Source of the DNA: an uncultured Ruminococcus sp.
Lineage (GTDB): Bacteria; Bacillota; Clostridia; Oscillospirales; Ruminococcaceae
Reading direction: 5' to 3'
Length of the DNA: 9,533 nt
Assembly: GCA_947177715.1 (NCBI GenBank)
Contig: CAMWVM010000042.1
Span: forward strand, 1 to 9,533
A program made the translations under genes and the position numbers. This document shows, piece after piece, positions 1 to 5,829 of this stretch (position 1 is the stretch's first letter; each line of letters starts with the position of its first letter). The notes under the pieces were generated by a model. It ran no database searches, had not been told where the DNA came from, and saw only the letters and a program-made list of their open reading frames with translations.

Positions 1-60
1 CGACCACCTAGATCTACACTCGACTATTCTTCTGAAGCTTCAGATGTTTATAAGACACAG
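1..60 (+). other. Residual Illumina Nextera i5 adapter (not genomic)
   Basis: The first 60 bases match the layout of a Nextera i5 adapter with no gap. Bases 1-19 are the 3' part of P5 (one mismatch, at 9). Bases 20-27 are an 8-base index, TCGACTAT, one base from the Nextera index TCGACTAG. Bases 28-41 are the read-1 linker (mismatches at 30, 33, 35, 39). Bases 42-60 are the 19-base Tn5 mosaic end (mismatches at 48 and 56). Outside the index 45 of 52 bases agree, and five of the seven differences are G to T. The element lengths (19+8+14+19) sum exactly to 60, and real proA coding begins at base 61. The adapter sequences are recalled from general knowledge; the alignment was done by eye. Confidence 0.95.
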
Positions 61-1170
61 GCGGGTAGAGCAGTTTACATATACTGCGGCAGAGTCGACT
101 CTCTTCTGAAACTCTTCAGCAGCAAACAAGCTCTCGGTTACAATACATTCCGAGTGACCTGTGGAATATTTCTGAATGTGTTCAATAGCCTCTCCAAGTC
201 CGTCCACAACCTTGATTGAAATTATGTAATCAAGAAATTCTGTTGCATAATCATATTCGTCAGCGGGAGTTACACAGTCACCTAAAATCATTCTTGTGAG
301 GTTGCAGCCTCTTATTTCAACATTGTGTTCATCAAGACGTTTTTTAAGCATAGGCAGGAAGTCCTCTGCAACATCTCTGTGTACAAGACAGCTTTCTACA
401 GCGTTGCATACCGACGGACGCTGTGTTTTTCCGTTGTCAACAATGTCCGCAGCCATTTTCAGGTCAGCAGTGGAGTCCACATAAACATGACAGTTCCCAG
501 TGCCTGTTTCAATAACCGGAACAGTTGCCGACTGAACGACTGCTTTAATAAGCTGTGCACCACCCCTTGGAATAAGTACGTCAATATGTCCGTTGGCCTG
601 CATCATTTCAATCGCAATCTGTCTGTCTGTGTCCTCAACAAGTTGAATAATATCAGGCGAAAATCCTGCGGTTTCTACTGCCTGACGCATTAGCTCTACA
701 AGAATTTTATTTGAATTAAAGGCTTCTTTTCCACCCCTTAGAATTACAGCGTTTCCGCTTTTCAGGCACAATGCCGCCGCATCAACTGTAACATTGGGGC
801 GAGCCTCGTAAATAATTCCGATTACTCCCATTGGTACACGAACCTTTGTAATTCTCATGCCGTTCGGACGAACTGAGCCGCTTTCAATTTGCCCTACAGG
901 GTCGTCAAGCGAAGTCAGCTTTTCACAGGCATTTGCAATGCCTTCAATGCGTTTTTCATTAAGAGCCAGTCTGTCCTGCATAGCCTTTGACATGTTTCTG
1001 CGAACTGCGTTTTCAAGGTCAATGCTGTTCTGCTCCATAATTTTCGGCATGCATCTTCTGAGGATGTGTGCAATTTCAAGGAGAGCATCGTTTTTCTGTG
1101 CAGATGAAGCGTTAGCTAAGTCATCTTTGCATGCCCTTGCATTGGTAGCAAGTTTTTCAATATAGTTCAT
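61..1170 (-). CDS. proA: Gamma-glutamyl phosphate reductase, 3' end missing (contig end)
   Basis: ProA is the cytoplasmic NADPH-dependent enzyme that reduces gamma-glutamyl phosphate to glutamate-5-semialdehyde, the second step of proline synthesis. The 370 genuine residues show the aldehyde-dehydrogenase-like fold: RVPMGVIGIIYEARPNVT near 111-128, the ILRGGKEA segment at 143-150, PRGGAQLI near 201-208, and the catalytic Cys255 in RPSVCNAVES. The family is about 415 residues, so roughly 45 are missing. The frame reads on after YVNCSTR into six residues (LCLINI) and a stop, but those codons are the reverse complement of the Nextera mosaic end, so the true 3' end lies outside the contig. The start at 1170 has an AAAGGGG ribosome binding site about 9 bases upstream. 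It is the last gene visible in the proB-proA series. Cys367 stands where many ProA proteins have Ala, a minor variation. Confidence 0.96.
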
Positions 1171-1196
1171 AAATTTCAGCCCCTTTATAAATTCTA

Positions 1197-1423
1197 TTAT
1201 TTATTGTTTTCTTCTGATTTTGAGCCTGACTTGCTTCTAAAACTATTAATCAAGAAAAACAAATTACTGATAAGCAGTAAAATGAAAAGCCAATAATCAG
1301 CGTCATCGAAAAATTCAAGAACAAGTCCAAAATAGATGCAGTGATTCCTATCAATGACACTATTCTTGTGACTTTTGTCCCTGAAATTACTTTTGTTATT
1401 TCATTTTCTTTTTTGCTTTCCAT
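1197..1423 (-). pseudogene. Small two-helix membrane protein, interrupted by an apparent 1-base deletion
   Basis: Between proB and proA an ATG at 1423 opens a frame (MESKKENEITK...) that stops after 57 residues at 1250. A second frame continues as FGLVLEFFDDADYW, a hydrophobic run LFILLLISNLFFLI, and a basic/acidic Ser-rich tail, ending at TAA 1199-1197 just before the proA ribosome binding site. Adding one A to the plus-strand run at 1329-1332 joins the two into one 75-residue protein with an N-terminal cytoplasmic-looking stretch, helix 1 near residues 21-39, an acidic turn (EFFDDAD) and helix 2 near 45-60. The ATG lies 8 bases after the proB stop, and the ribosome binding site is weak (AAAAGAAA), so translation may be coupled to proB. 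I do not recognise the family. The break could be a real mutation or a homopolymer error in a low-coverage contig end. Confidence 0.65.
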
Positions 1424-1431
1424 GATTTCTT

Positions 1432-2232
1432 TTAATTATTAATTGTTTTAGCCTTGAACAAAGTCCCTAAATTTCCGTTCTCAAAAAGATAGTATAGATT
1501 ATCAGGATCTTTGCCGTTTACAATTATCATGTCAATACCGTTGTCCACAGCAATTTCAGCTGCATTTATTTTTGTAATCATACCGCCTGTACCCAGCTTT
1601 GTTCCTGCTCCCCCAGCCAAAGCTCTGATGTTATCATCAATTTCCTCAACAACGGGAATAAGTTTAGCGTCGGGATTTTTCCTTGGGTCTTTATCATAAA
1701 GACCGTCAATATCGGACATTATGATAAGAAGATCTGCCTTTGCAAGAGTGGCAACTGTTGCGGCGAGGGAATCGTTTTCTCCCACCTCAAGCTCCAGCTC
1801 GTCAATAGCAACTGTATCGTTTTCATTAACAATGGGAATAACTCCATGTTCTATAATCTTTTCAAGTGCATTCTGTACGTTTTCTTTTCTGTCTTCAAGA
1901 AGAATATATTTTGTCAGAAGCATCTGCGCAACATTAAGGCTGTAGTTGGAAAACAGATTATCATAAAGATACATCAGTTCACATTGTCCCACAGCGGCAC
2001 AGGCTTGTTTGGAGGGGGTATCTTTTGGTCTTTCCATAAATCCAAGCTTTGCCATTCCAAGTGCGATTGAACCGCTTGATACGATAATAAGCTCATGTCC
2101 TGCGTTTTGCAAATCCGCAAGGTTTTTTACAAGCTGTTCAACTCGTCTGATATTCAGTCTTCCCGTTCTATGGGTAAGAGTAGATGACCCCAGCTTTACA
2201 ACTACTCTCTTTTTTGATTTCAATTCTGACAT
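1432..2232 (-). CDS. proB: Glutamate 5-kinase, short form without PUA domain
   Basis: ProB phosphorylates glutamate to gamma-glutamyl phosphate with ATP, the first and usually proline-inhibited step of proline synthesis, and passes the unstable product to ProA. The 266 residues are a single amino-acid-kinase domain: VVVKLGSS with Lys13, SSGSIALGM near 52-60, NENDTVAIDE near 136-145, GENDSLAA near 151-158, DIDGLYDKDP near 174-183, and a GTGGMITK loop toward the C-terminus. The roughly 100-residue PUA domain of E. coli ProB (367 residues) is absent, as in many Firmicutes. The start at 2232 (MSELKSKK) is chosen because AGAGG lies 7 bases upstream. An in-frame ATG at 2250 overlaps the Nudix stop as TAATG but has no ribosome binding site. 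Only the frameshifted small membrane gene separates it from proA. Confidence 0.97.
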   Translation of the reverse strand: MSELKSKKRVVVKLGSSTLTHRTGRLNIRRVEQLVKNLADLQNAGHELIIVSSGSIALGMAKLGFMERPKDTPSKQACAAVGQCELMYLYDNLFSNYSLNVAQMLLTKYILLEDRKENVQNALEKIIEHGVIPIVNENDTVAIDELELEVGENDSLAATVATLAKADLLIIMSDIDGLYDKDPRKNPDAKLIPVVEEIDDNIRALAGGAGTKLGTGGMITKINAAEIAVDNGIDMIIVNGKDPDNLYYLFENGNLGTLFKAKTINN

Positions 2233-2239
2233 TTCTTTT

Positions 2240-2244
2240 CCTCT
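2240..2244 (-). promoter_or_regulatory. Ribosome binding site deciding the proB start
   Basis: AGAGG on the minus strand, 7 bases before the ATG at 2232. It favours the 266-residue ProB over the reading that starts 18 bases earlier at 2250. Confidence 0.75.
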
Positions 2245-2249
2245 ATTCA

Positions 2250-2759
2250 TTATGTATTAATGTTGATGTATCCTGAATAAATAACCTTTAATCTATCATA
2301 GACAAAGCTAAGAAATTCCCCGCTTTGATTCATTTCATTCAGTTTTTCCGGTGTGGAAAGTTTAAAATCAACCGTTTCACCTTCCTGCAAAACTATATCG
2401 TTTTCGGAGAAGCTGCCTTTATATAAATAAAAATCATGTATGCTGTTTGATTTTTCTCTTACCAAGGTTCCGCAGTAAGCAAGCTCGCTTGGTTTAGCTT
2501 TCAATCCGGTTTCTTCAAATAATTCTCTGACAGCAGCATTTATTGAGGTTTCTCCTGAAATGGCAGAACCGCCGGTGGTTTCCCACAGTCCGCCGTAAGT
2601 TTTATCAGGATGACGTTTGGTAATAAGTATTTTATTGTCCTGATTGACCGCAACAGCGTTTACAACAACGTGATATTCTCCGTCTTTCATTTTTTCTCCT
2701 CTTACATGAGTTTTGCCGAGAGGTTTACGGTTTCGGTCGAACAAATCCCAAAGTTCCAT
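2250..2759 (-). CDS. Nudix hydrolase of the ELWDLxD / IPP-isomerase-like type
   Basis: A 169-residue Nudix hydrolase that should cleave a nucleoside-diphosphate-linked or similar pyrophosphate substrate in the cytoplasm using divalent metal. The Nudix box is complete at residues 64-86 (G-x5-E70-x7-R78-E79-L-x-E82-E83-x-G85-L). The N-terminus (MELWDLFDRNRKPLGKTHVRG) is characteristic of a subgroup often annotated as IPP-isomerase-like Nudix proteins; TKRHPDKTYGGLWETTGG around 47-64 also fits. The substrate cannot be told from sequence. It starts 6 bases after the DUF5131 gene and its stop touches proB (TAATG), so it is almost certainly cotranscribed with both. A damaged-metabolite or nucleotide clean-up role is possible but is only inference. 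Confidence 0.93.
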   Translation of the reverse strand: MELWDLFDRNRKPLGKTHVRGEKMKDGEYHVVVNAVAVNQDNKILITKRHPDKTYGGLWETTGGSAISGETSINAAVRELFEETGLKAKPSELAYCGTLVREKSNSIHDFYLYKGSFSENDIVLQEGETVDFKLSTPEKLNEMNQSGEFLSFVYDRLKVIYSGYININT

Positions 2760-2765
2760 TTTTAT

Positions 2766-3485
2766 TTACTCCTTAGGGGGATAATAATTAATTCCTGCTT
2801 TTTTAGCCTGGCTGCACAAATCACGAGTATTGAGAGTATACATTTTGCCGTCTTTAATAAAGTGCGTTCCCAACTGACGGAATTCAAAGGCTGTTTTATG
2901 CTCAATGCACTGATTTCTGATATCAAGTACCCAATCGTAATCCAGCATTCTTGCATTTTTATCAGATTCGCCGCCCACGACAACAAGTTCAATGTTGTCA
3001 AGATATTCAGACAAATTAATTCTTCCAATCATGGGCTGACAAATGATATTTTTATGCTTAATGGGCAAGTCACGGAATATTTTCAGCCGATAATCTGTCA
3101 TTTTCTGATTTTCTACAGTACAACCTACAACAACATTTTCATATCCGTCATTCCAATCATCAGGAATGCATTGTGAAAATCTATCTATTCTTTTAGTAAG
3201 AAATAAAAACGTAATATCCGGACGATCTTTTATCATATCCCAGCATTCAGCACGCCATTTATCAGCTTCCTCAATAAGAAAATCAGATGAAAAGCAAACA
3301 TAGCAAATGCCCGATTTCATTTTATATGTACCGTTCTTATTTTTTAAGGCAGGAGCATAAAACTTATCTGTTTTAACTATTTCATTTGTGCACAAGCCTT
3401 TTCGTTTATCGCCCTTATGTATATAGCAAAACTTACAGCCCTCACTATATCTGTGACAGCCTCTCCACGGATTCCACATAGACAT
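2766..3485 (-). CDS. DUF5131 (phage Gp37/Gp68-like) protein with radical-SAM-like Cys cluster
   Basis: The 239-residue protein begins MSMWNPWRGCHRYSEGCKFC, the hallmark start of the DUF5131 or Gp37/Gp68 family, named from phage proteins but common in bacterial chromosomes. Cys10, Cys17 and Cys20 form C-x6-C-x2-C, which resembles the iron-sulfur-binding loop of radical SAM enzymes but with different spacing from the classical C-x3-C-x2-C. Downstream pieces include FLFLTKRIDRF, VVVGCTVENQ and ELVVVGGES, consistent with strands of a TIM-barrel-like fold. The reaction is unknown. The start at 3485 is preferred because AAAGGA lies 8 bases upstream. An ATG at 3494 is also in frame, but the ribosome binding site abuts it directly. 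The gene sits 12 bases after the deacetylase stop and 6 bases before the Nudix gene. Confidence 0.88.
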   Translation of the reverse strand: MSMWNPWRGCHRYSEGCKFCYIHKGDKRKGLCTNEIVKTDKFYAPALKNKNGTYKMKSGICYVCFSSDFLIEEADKWRAECWDMIKDRPDITFLFLTKRIDRFSQCIPDDWNDGYENVVVGCTVENQKMTDYRLKIFRDLPIKHKNIICQPMIGRINLSEYLDNIELVVVGGESDKNARMLDYDWVLDIRNQCIEHKTAFEFRQLGTHFIKDGKMYTLNTRDLCSQAKKAGINYYPPKE

Positions 3486-3493
3486 ATTGCTCA

Positions 3494-3499
3494 TCCTTT
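3494..3499 (-). promoter_or_regulatory. Ribosome binding site deciding the DUF5131 start
   Basis: AAAGGA on the minus strand, 8 bases before the ATG at 3485. It overlaps the alternative ATG at 3494, which makes that start unlikely. Confidence 0.65.
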
Positions 3500-4193
3500 A
3501 AATAAACTTCGGTTGGATAAACTCCACTCCGTAATCTATAACATGATCCAAAATAGTTTTATAATACTTAGGCATAAATTTATCAGTAGTGTCATGGTCA
3601 TGTATCATAATGATATGATAACTGTTTTCATCTGATAAAGAGCCACCTGTTTCAGGATTTTGGTCATGTATTCGTTCAAGTATGTTTTCATAAGTATATC
3701 CCTTTTCCCACGGCAGCATATATTCTGCAAAATCAAAGGTCCAGAAAACATCAATGTCTTTGTCAAGGTTAGACTTTTTATACCAGTCAAAATTTATGCT
3801 TCTGTCGTCAATACGTGAAAAGTTATTATCTTTCAGATATTGCTGTAATTTATCTTTATTTTCTCCGCCTTTATCCCCATAAGGAAAGGCGAAGATTTTG
3901 TATTCACGTTTAATTCCTGCGGCGGAGTATAACTTATCAAGGCTTATCTCACATTTTTCAATGTCTTTTACACACTCATTAAATGACATCTCACTGAAAT
4001 GTCCATGACTATAGCTGTGGTTGCCTATAACTGCACCTTTTTTCAGCGCATACAAAGCGCTGTTAAAATTCTTATCTATGTTTTCTCCCACTGCAAAAAT
4101 AATCGGCTTTATATCTTTTTCGCAGAGATAATCAATAAAACCCCTTGTTATTTCAGACGGGGAGTCGTCAATCCTTAAATATGCTTTACTCAT
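3498..4193 (-). CDS. NodB-type polysaccharide deacetylase family protein, no signal peptide
   Basis: A 231-residue NodB-homology (carbohydrate esterase 4-like) protein. Visible motifs: motif 1 as RIDDSPS with Asp9-Asp10 (normally TFDDGP), motif 2 as HSYSH with His59 and His63 (metal ligands), motif 3 as FPYGD at 103-107 (usually RxPYG, so the Arg is replaced), and a late motif IIMIHDHD with His198. The family removes acetyl groups from peptidoglycan, chitin-like or other amino sugars, usually outside the cell. This protein starts directly with a charged segment and the first catalytic motif at residue 9, with no signal peptide or anchor, so it should be cytoplasmic and may act on a soluble substrate. 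Its ATG overlaps the stop of the dehydrogenase gene by four bases (ATGA), indicating translational coupling. Confidence 0.87.
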   Translation of the reverse strand: MSKAYLRIDDSPSEITRGFIDYLCEKDIKPIIFAVGENIDKNFNSALYALKKGAVIGNHSYSHGHFSEMSFNECVKDIEKCEISLDKLYSAAGIKREYKIFAFPYGDKGGENKDKLQQYLKDNNFSRIDDRSINFDWYKKSNLDKDIDVFWTFDFAEYMLPWEKGYTYENILERIHDQNPETGGSLSDENSYHIIMIHDHDTTDKFMPKYYKTILDHVIDYGVEFIQPKFI

Positions 4194-5143
4194 TTGTTTA
4201 CTACATTCTGTGGATTTCCGTCAAGCCAGCATTTTATGTTTTCTGCAACTTTATCTAAAAGTCGTTCTCTTGTTTCTTTTGGTGCCCATGCAATGTGAGG
4301 TGTAATGGTACAATTTTTTGCCTGTCTTAAAGGACAGTCTTCTCTCATGGGTTCAAAGGTCAGTGTGTCTATGCAGGCTCCGGCTATCACATTATTATTT
4401 AATGCGTCGGCAAGCGCTTTTTCATCAACTAACCCGCCTCTTGCTGTATTTACAAGCAGAGCATCAGGTTTCATCAAGCTTAACGCTTGTGAATTTATCA
4501 TTTTAGTATTGTCTTCTGTAAGCGGGCAATGCAGAGAAACAATATCGGAAATTTTCAGCAGTTCTTCAAAAGAGCAGGTCTTTGTGCCGTCTGTAACCTT
4601 TTCAGGTGAGCGGGTATATGTAACAACGTTCATGTCAAAAGCTTTTGCAAGCTGTGCGACTTTTTTTCCTATATCGCCGTAACCGATTATACCGATAGTT
4701 TTTCCTGCAAGCTCCGTTGTAGGTATATAAAAGTATGAGAACAGCTTATAGTTTACCCAGTCGCCATTATCTACAGTCTGAGCATACTCTGCAATTTTAT
4801 TATAATAATTGAGGATAAAAGCAAATGTGTGCTGTGCCACTGAATTAGTGGAGTAAGAGGGAACATTACAGACAACCGCACCATGTTCAGATGCAGATTT
4901 GATATCCACATTGTTATAACCTGTTGCAAACAGTCCCACATATTTTAAATTCGGACATTTTTGAAATACTTCATTTGTAATAAGGCACTTGTTGCAAATA
5001 ACAGCATCAGCGCTGCCGATATGCTCGGCGACCTTATCATTGGGGGTATATCCGAAGACCTCAGAATCGCCAAGTGATGTTATACAGTCTAAAGATACAT
5101 CGTTTCGGGTAACGGTTTCAGAATCGAGGATAACCATTTTCAT
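4190..5143 (-). CDS. D-2-hydroxyacid dehydrogenase (glycerate/hydroxypyruvate reductase-like)
   Basis: A 317-residue NAD(P)-dependent D-isomer 2-hydroxyacid dehydrogenase, close in length to the family norm. It shows the nucleotide-binding GYGDIG at 154-159 after TIGII, the catalytic Arg235 in NTARGG, Glu264 in TFEPM and His283 in TPHIAW, which make up the Arg-Glu-His set. The substrate-domain signature GLFATGYNNVDI lies near 70-81. The second strand of the Rossmann fold ends in TYTRS rather than an acidic residue, which may mean NADPH is used; that is a weak inference. The closest named group by eye is glycerate dehydrogenase (HprA), but substrate assignment in this family is unreliable. AGAGG lies about 10 bases before the ATG at 5143, inside the preceding gene. 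It is 2 bases from that gene and overlaps the deacetylase by 4. Confidence 0.93.
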   Translation of the reverse strand: MKMVILDSETVTRNDVSLDCITSLGDSEVFGYTPNDKVAEHIGSADAVICNKCLITNEVFQKCPNLKYVGLFATGYNNVDIKSASEHGAVVCNVPSYSTNSVAQHTFAFILNYYNKIAEYAQTVDNGDWVNYKLFSYFYIPTTELAGKTIGIIGYGDIGKKVAQLAKAFDMNVVTYTRSPEKVTDGTKTCSFEELLKISDIVSLHCPLTEDNTKMINSQALSLMKPDALLVNTARGGLVDEKALADALNNNVIAGACIDTLTFEPMREDCPLRQAKNCTITPHIAWAPKETRERLLDKVAENIKCWLDGNPQNVVNK

Positions 5144-5145
5144 AA

Positions 5146-5553
5146 TTACAGATCCTCTTTATCATTAAAAGCGTTGTCAATTATTTTTTTCTCGTTTTCG
5201 GAAAAAGCCTTTTCGGCTTCTTTTTTCTGCATACTTTCTTTTTCCTTTTCGGAATTTTCAGCAGCATTTTCGGCTTTTATTTTTTTATTATACTTATATG
5301 AAAAAATAACTGCTAATACAATAAGCACAACTTCGGCTATAAATAATGTGATTATAGCGGTTTTGCTTGTATAGTACTGAGTTACGAAGGTCAAATCGAT
5401 TGCAAACATTATAAAGATATAATAAAGCGAACGCTTTCTGCAATACTGCACAAGGTAGATTAAAGTAGCAATTATGCAGAAGATAAAGTGCATTTTAAAT
5501 GGAAGGGGGGTATAAACGTTCTGCATATTGTTTTCAACGAGTAAATTTAACAT
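5146..5553 (-). CDS. Small integral membrane protein with three helices and a charged C-terminal tail
   Basis: A 135-residue protein I do not recognise. From the start at 5553 it has a short N-terminus (MLNLLVENNMQNVYTPLP), three predicted membrane helices near residues 21-38, 42-61 and 66-87, and a 45-residue tail extremely rich in Lys, Glu and Ala (after SYKYNKKIKAENAAENSEK) that is probably helical or coiled-coil and cytoplasmic. A Cys-Arg-Lys-Arg patch between helices 1 and 2 suggests that loop is cytoplasmic. A longer frame runs back to 5586, but the AAGGAG 8 bases before 5553 clearly sets the start. It is the first gene of the compact eight-gene series and lies just downstream of the second copy of the guaA end sequence. 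Function unknown. Confidence 0.85.
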   Translation of the reverse strand: MLNLLVENNMQNVYTPLPFKMHFIFCIIATLIYLVQYCRKRSLYYIFIMFAIDLTFVTQYYTSKTAIITLFIAEVVLIVLAVIFSYKYNKKIKAENAAENSEKEKESMQKKEAEKAFSENEKKIIDNAFNDKEDL

Positions 5554-5561
5554 TTTGATAT

Positions 5562-5568
5562 CTCCTTT
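5562..5568 (-). promoter_or_regulatory. Strong ribosome binding site for the membrane-protein gene
   Basis: AAAGGAG on the minus strand, 8 bases before the ATG at 5553. It rules against the upstream in-frame ATG at 5586. Confidence 0.85.
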
Positions 5569-5586
5569 TATTTTTTGTATTCGCAA

Positions 5587-5600
5587 TTTATTCCCACTCG
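5587..5600 (-). repeat. Direct repeat copy 2, att-like (upstream of membrane-protein gene)
   Basis: The minus strand reads CGAGTGGGAATAAA, identical to the guaA end at 6604-6617 and in the same orientation. It lies outside any gene, 33 bases before the ATG at 5553. Confidence 0.7.
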
Positions 5601-5656
5601 GCGTGTTCTTCGCTGTTATTAACTATATTAGTTTAAGTTTTGTTCGAATACACGCC
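5600..5656. repeat. Inverted repeat next to the att-like copy
   Basis: GGCGTGT (5600-5606) is complementary to ACACGCC (5650-5656), and TTCG (5609-5612) to CGAA (5645-5648) after a small internal bulge, giving up to 11 pairs around a 32-base loop. It starts at the last base of the direct repeat. It could be a structured leader RNA or recombinase arm sites. CGAATACA within it is also mirrored by TGTATTCG at 5576-5583, outside the repeat. Confidence 0.45.
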
Positions 5657-5666
5657 CATTTTACTT

Positions 5667-5723
5667 CTAAAAACCTTTACAATATAAGGCTATCAAGGCA
5701 GCTAGTGCGTAACACGATACCAC
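5667..5723 (-). CDS. Possible 18-residue hydrophobic peptide (uncertain)
   Basis: In the 276-base gap between the methyltransferase and the membrane-protein gene, AAGGAG at 5733-5728 precedes a GTG at 5723 by 4 bases. The frame gives MVSCYALAALIALYCKGF and then TAG. The peptide is hydrophobic with two Cys and could be a leader peptide or tiny membrane peptide, but the spacing is short, the start is GTG and such short frames arise by chance. The rest of the gap holds the palindrome at 5747-5766, the inverted repeat at 5600-5656 and no promoter that I would defend. Confidence 0.2.
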   Translation of the reverse strand: MVSCYALAALIALYCKGF

Positions 5724-5746
5724 TTTTCTCCTTAACTACCCTTATT

Positions 5747-5766
5747 ACATGGTGCTAGCACCATGT
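5747..5766. repeat. Perfect 20-bp palindrome
   Basis: ACATGGTGCTAGCACCATGT reads identically on both strands. As RNA it would form 8 pairs with a CTAG tetraloop. On the plus strand it is followed by TTCTTTATTTC, a poor terminator tail, and there is no plus-strand gene to end. On the minus strand, the methyltransferase direction, no T run follows. An operator or recombination-related site is as likely as a terminator. Confidence 0.6.
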
Positions 5767-5829
5767 TCTTTATTTCATTAAAGAAAAATCCAATAAGCCA
5801 TTCAAGTCACACATACGATCTGAAATTAT

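Noticed and set aside
40..60. Native C-terminus (LCLINI and stop) of ProA, or proA as a truncated pseudogene
   Set aside because: These codons are the reverse complement of the transposon mosaic end, and the genuine protein is cut only because the contig ends.
296..1165. Plus-strand open frames opposite proA (and similar ones opposite proB, the dehydrogenase, guaA and others)
   Set aside because: They lie antisense to strongly conserved genes, resemble no known protein and lack consistent ribosome binding sites.
2762..3028. Minus-strand 88-residue frame inside the DUF5131 gene
   Set aside because: It overlaps a clearly coding frame on the same strand and has no ribosome binding site or recognisable protein features.
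5587..5640. Duplicated fragment of the guaA gene itself (reads ...EHAEWE and stop)
   Set aside because: Similarity to guaA stops within the 14-16 bases at the end, and a stop lies 14 codons upstream in that frame. It fits an attachment core better than a gene fragment.
5593..5660. tRNA-like stretch: complementary 7-base ends and a GTTCGAAT motif like a T loop
   Set aside because: Only 57 bases lie between the outer ends of the arms, the putative T stem does not pair, and no D or anticodon arm can be drawn.
5554..5829. Promoter for the eight-gene series
   Set aside because: TATATT- and TAATAT-like boxes exist, but none has a credible -35 at 16-18 bases. It may depend on read-through, or on a promoter I cannot recognise.
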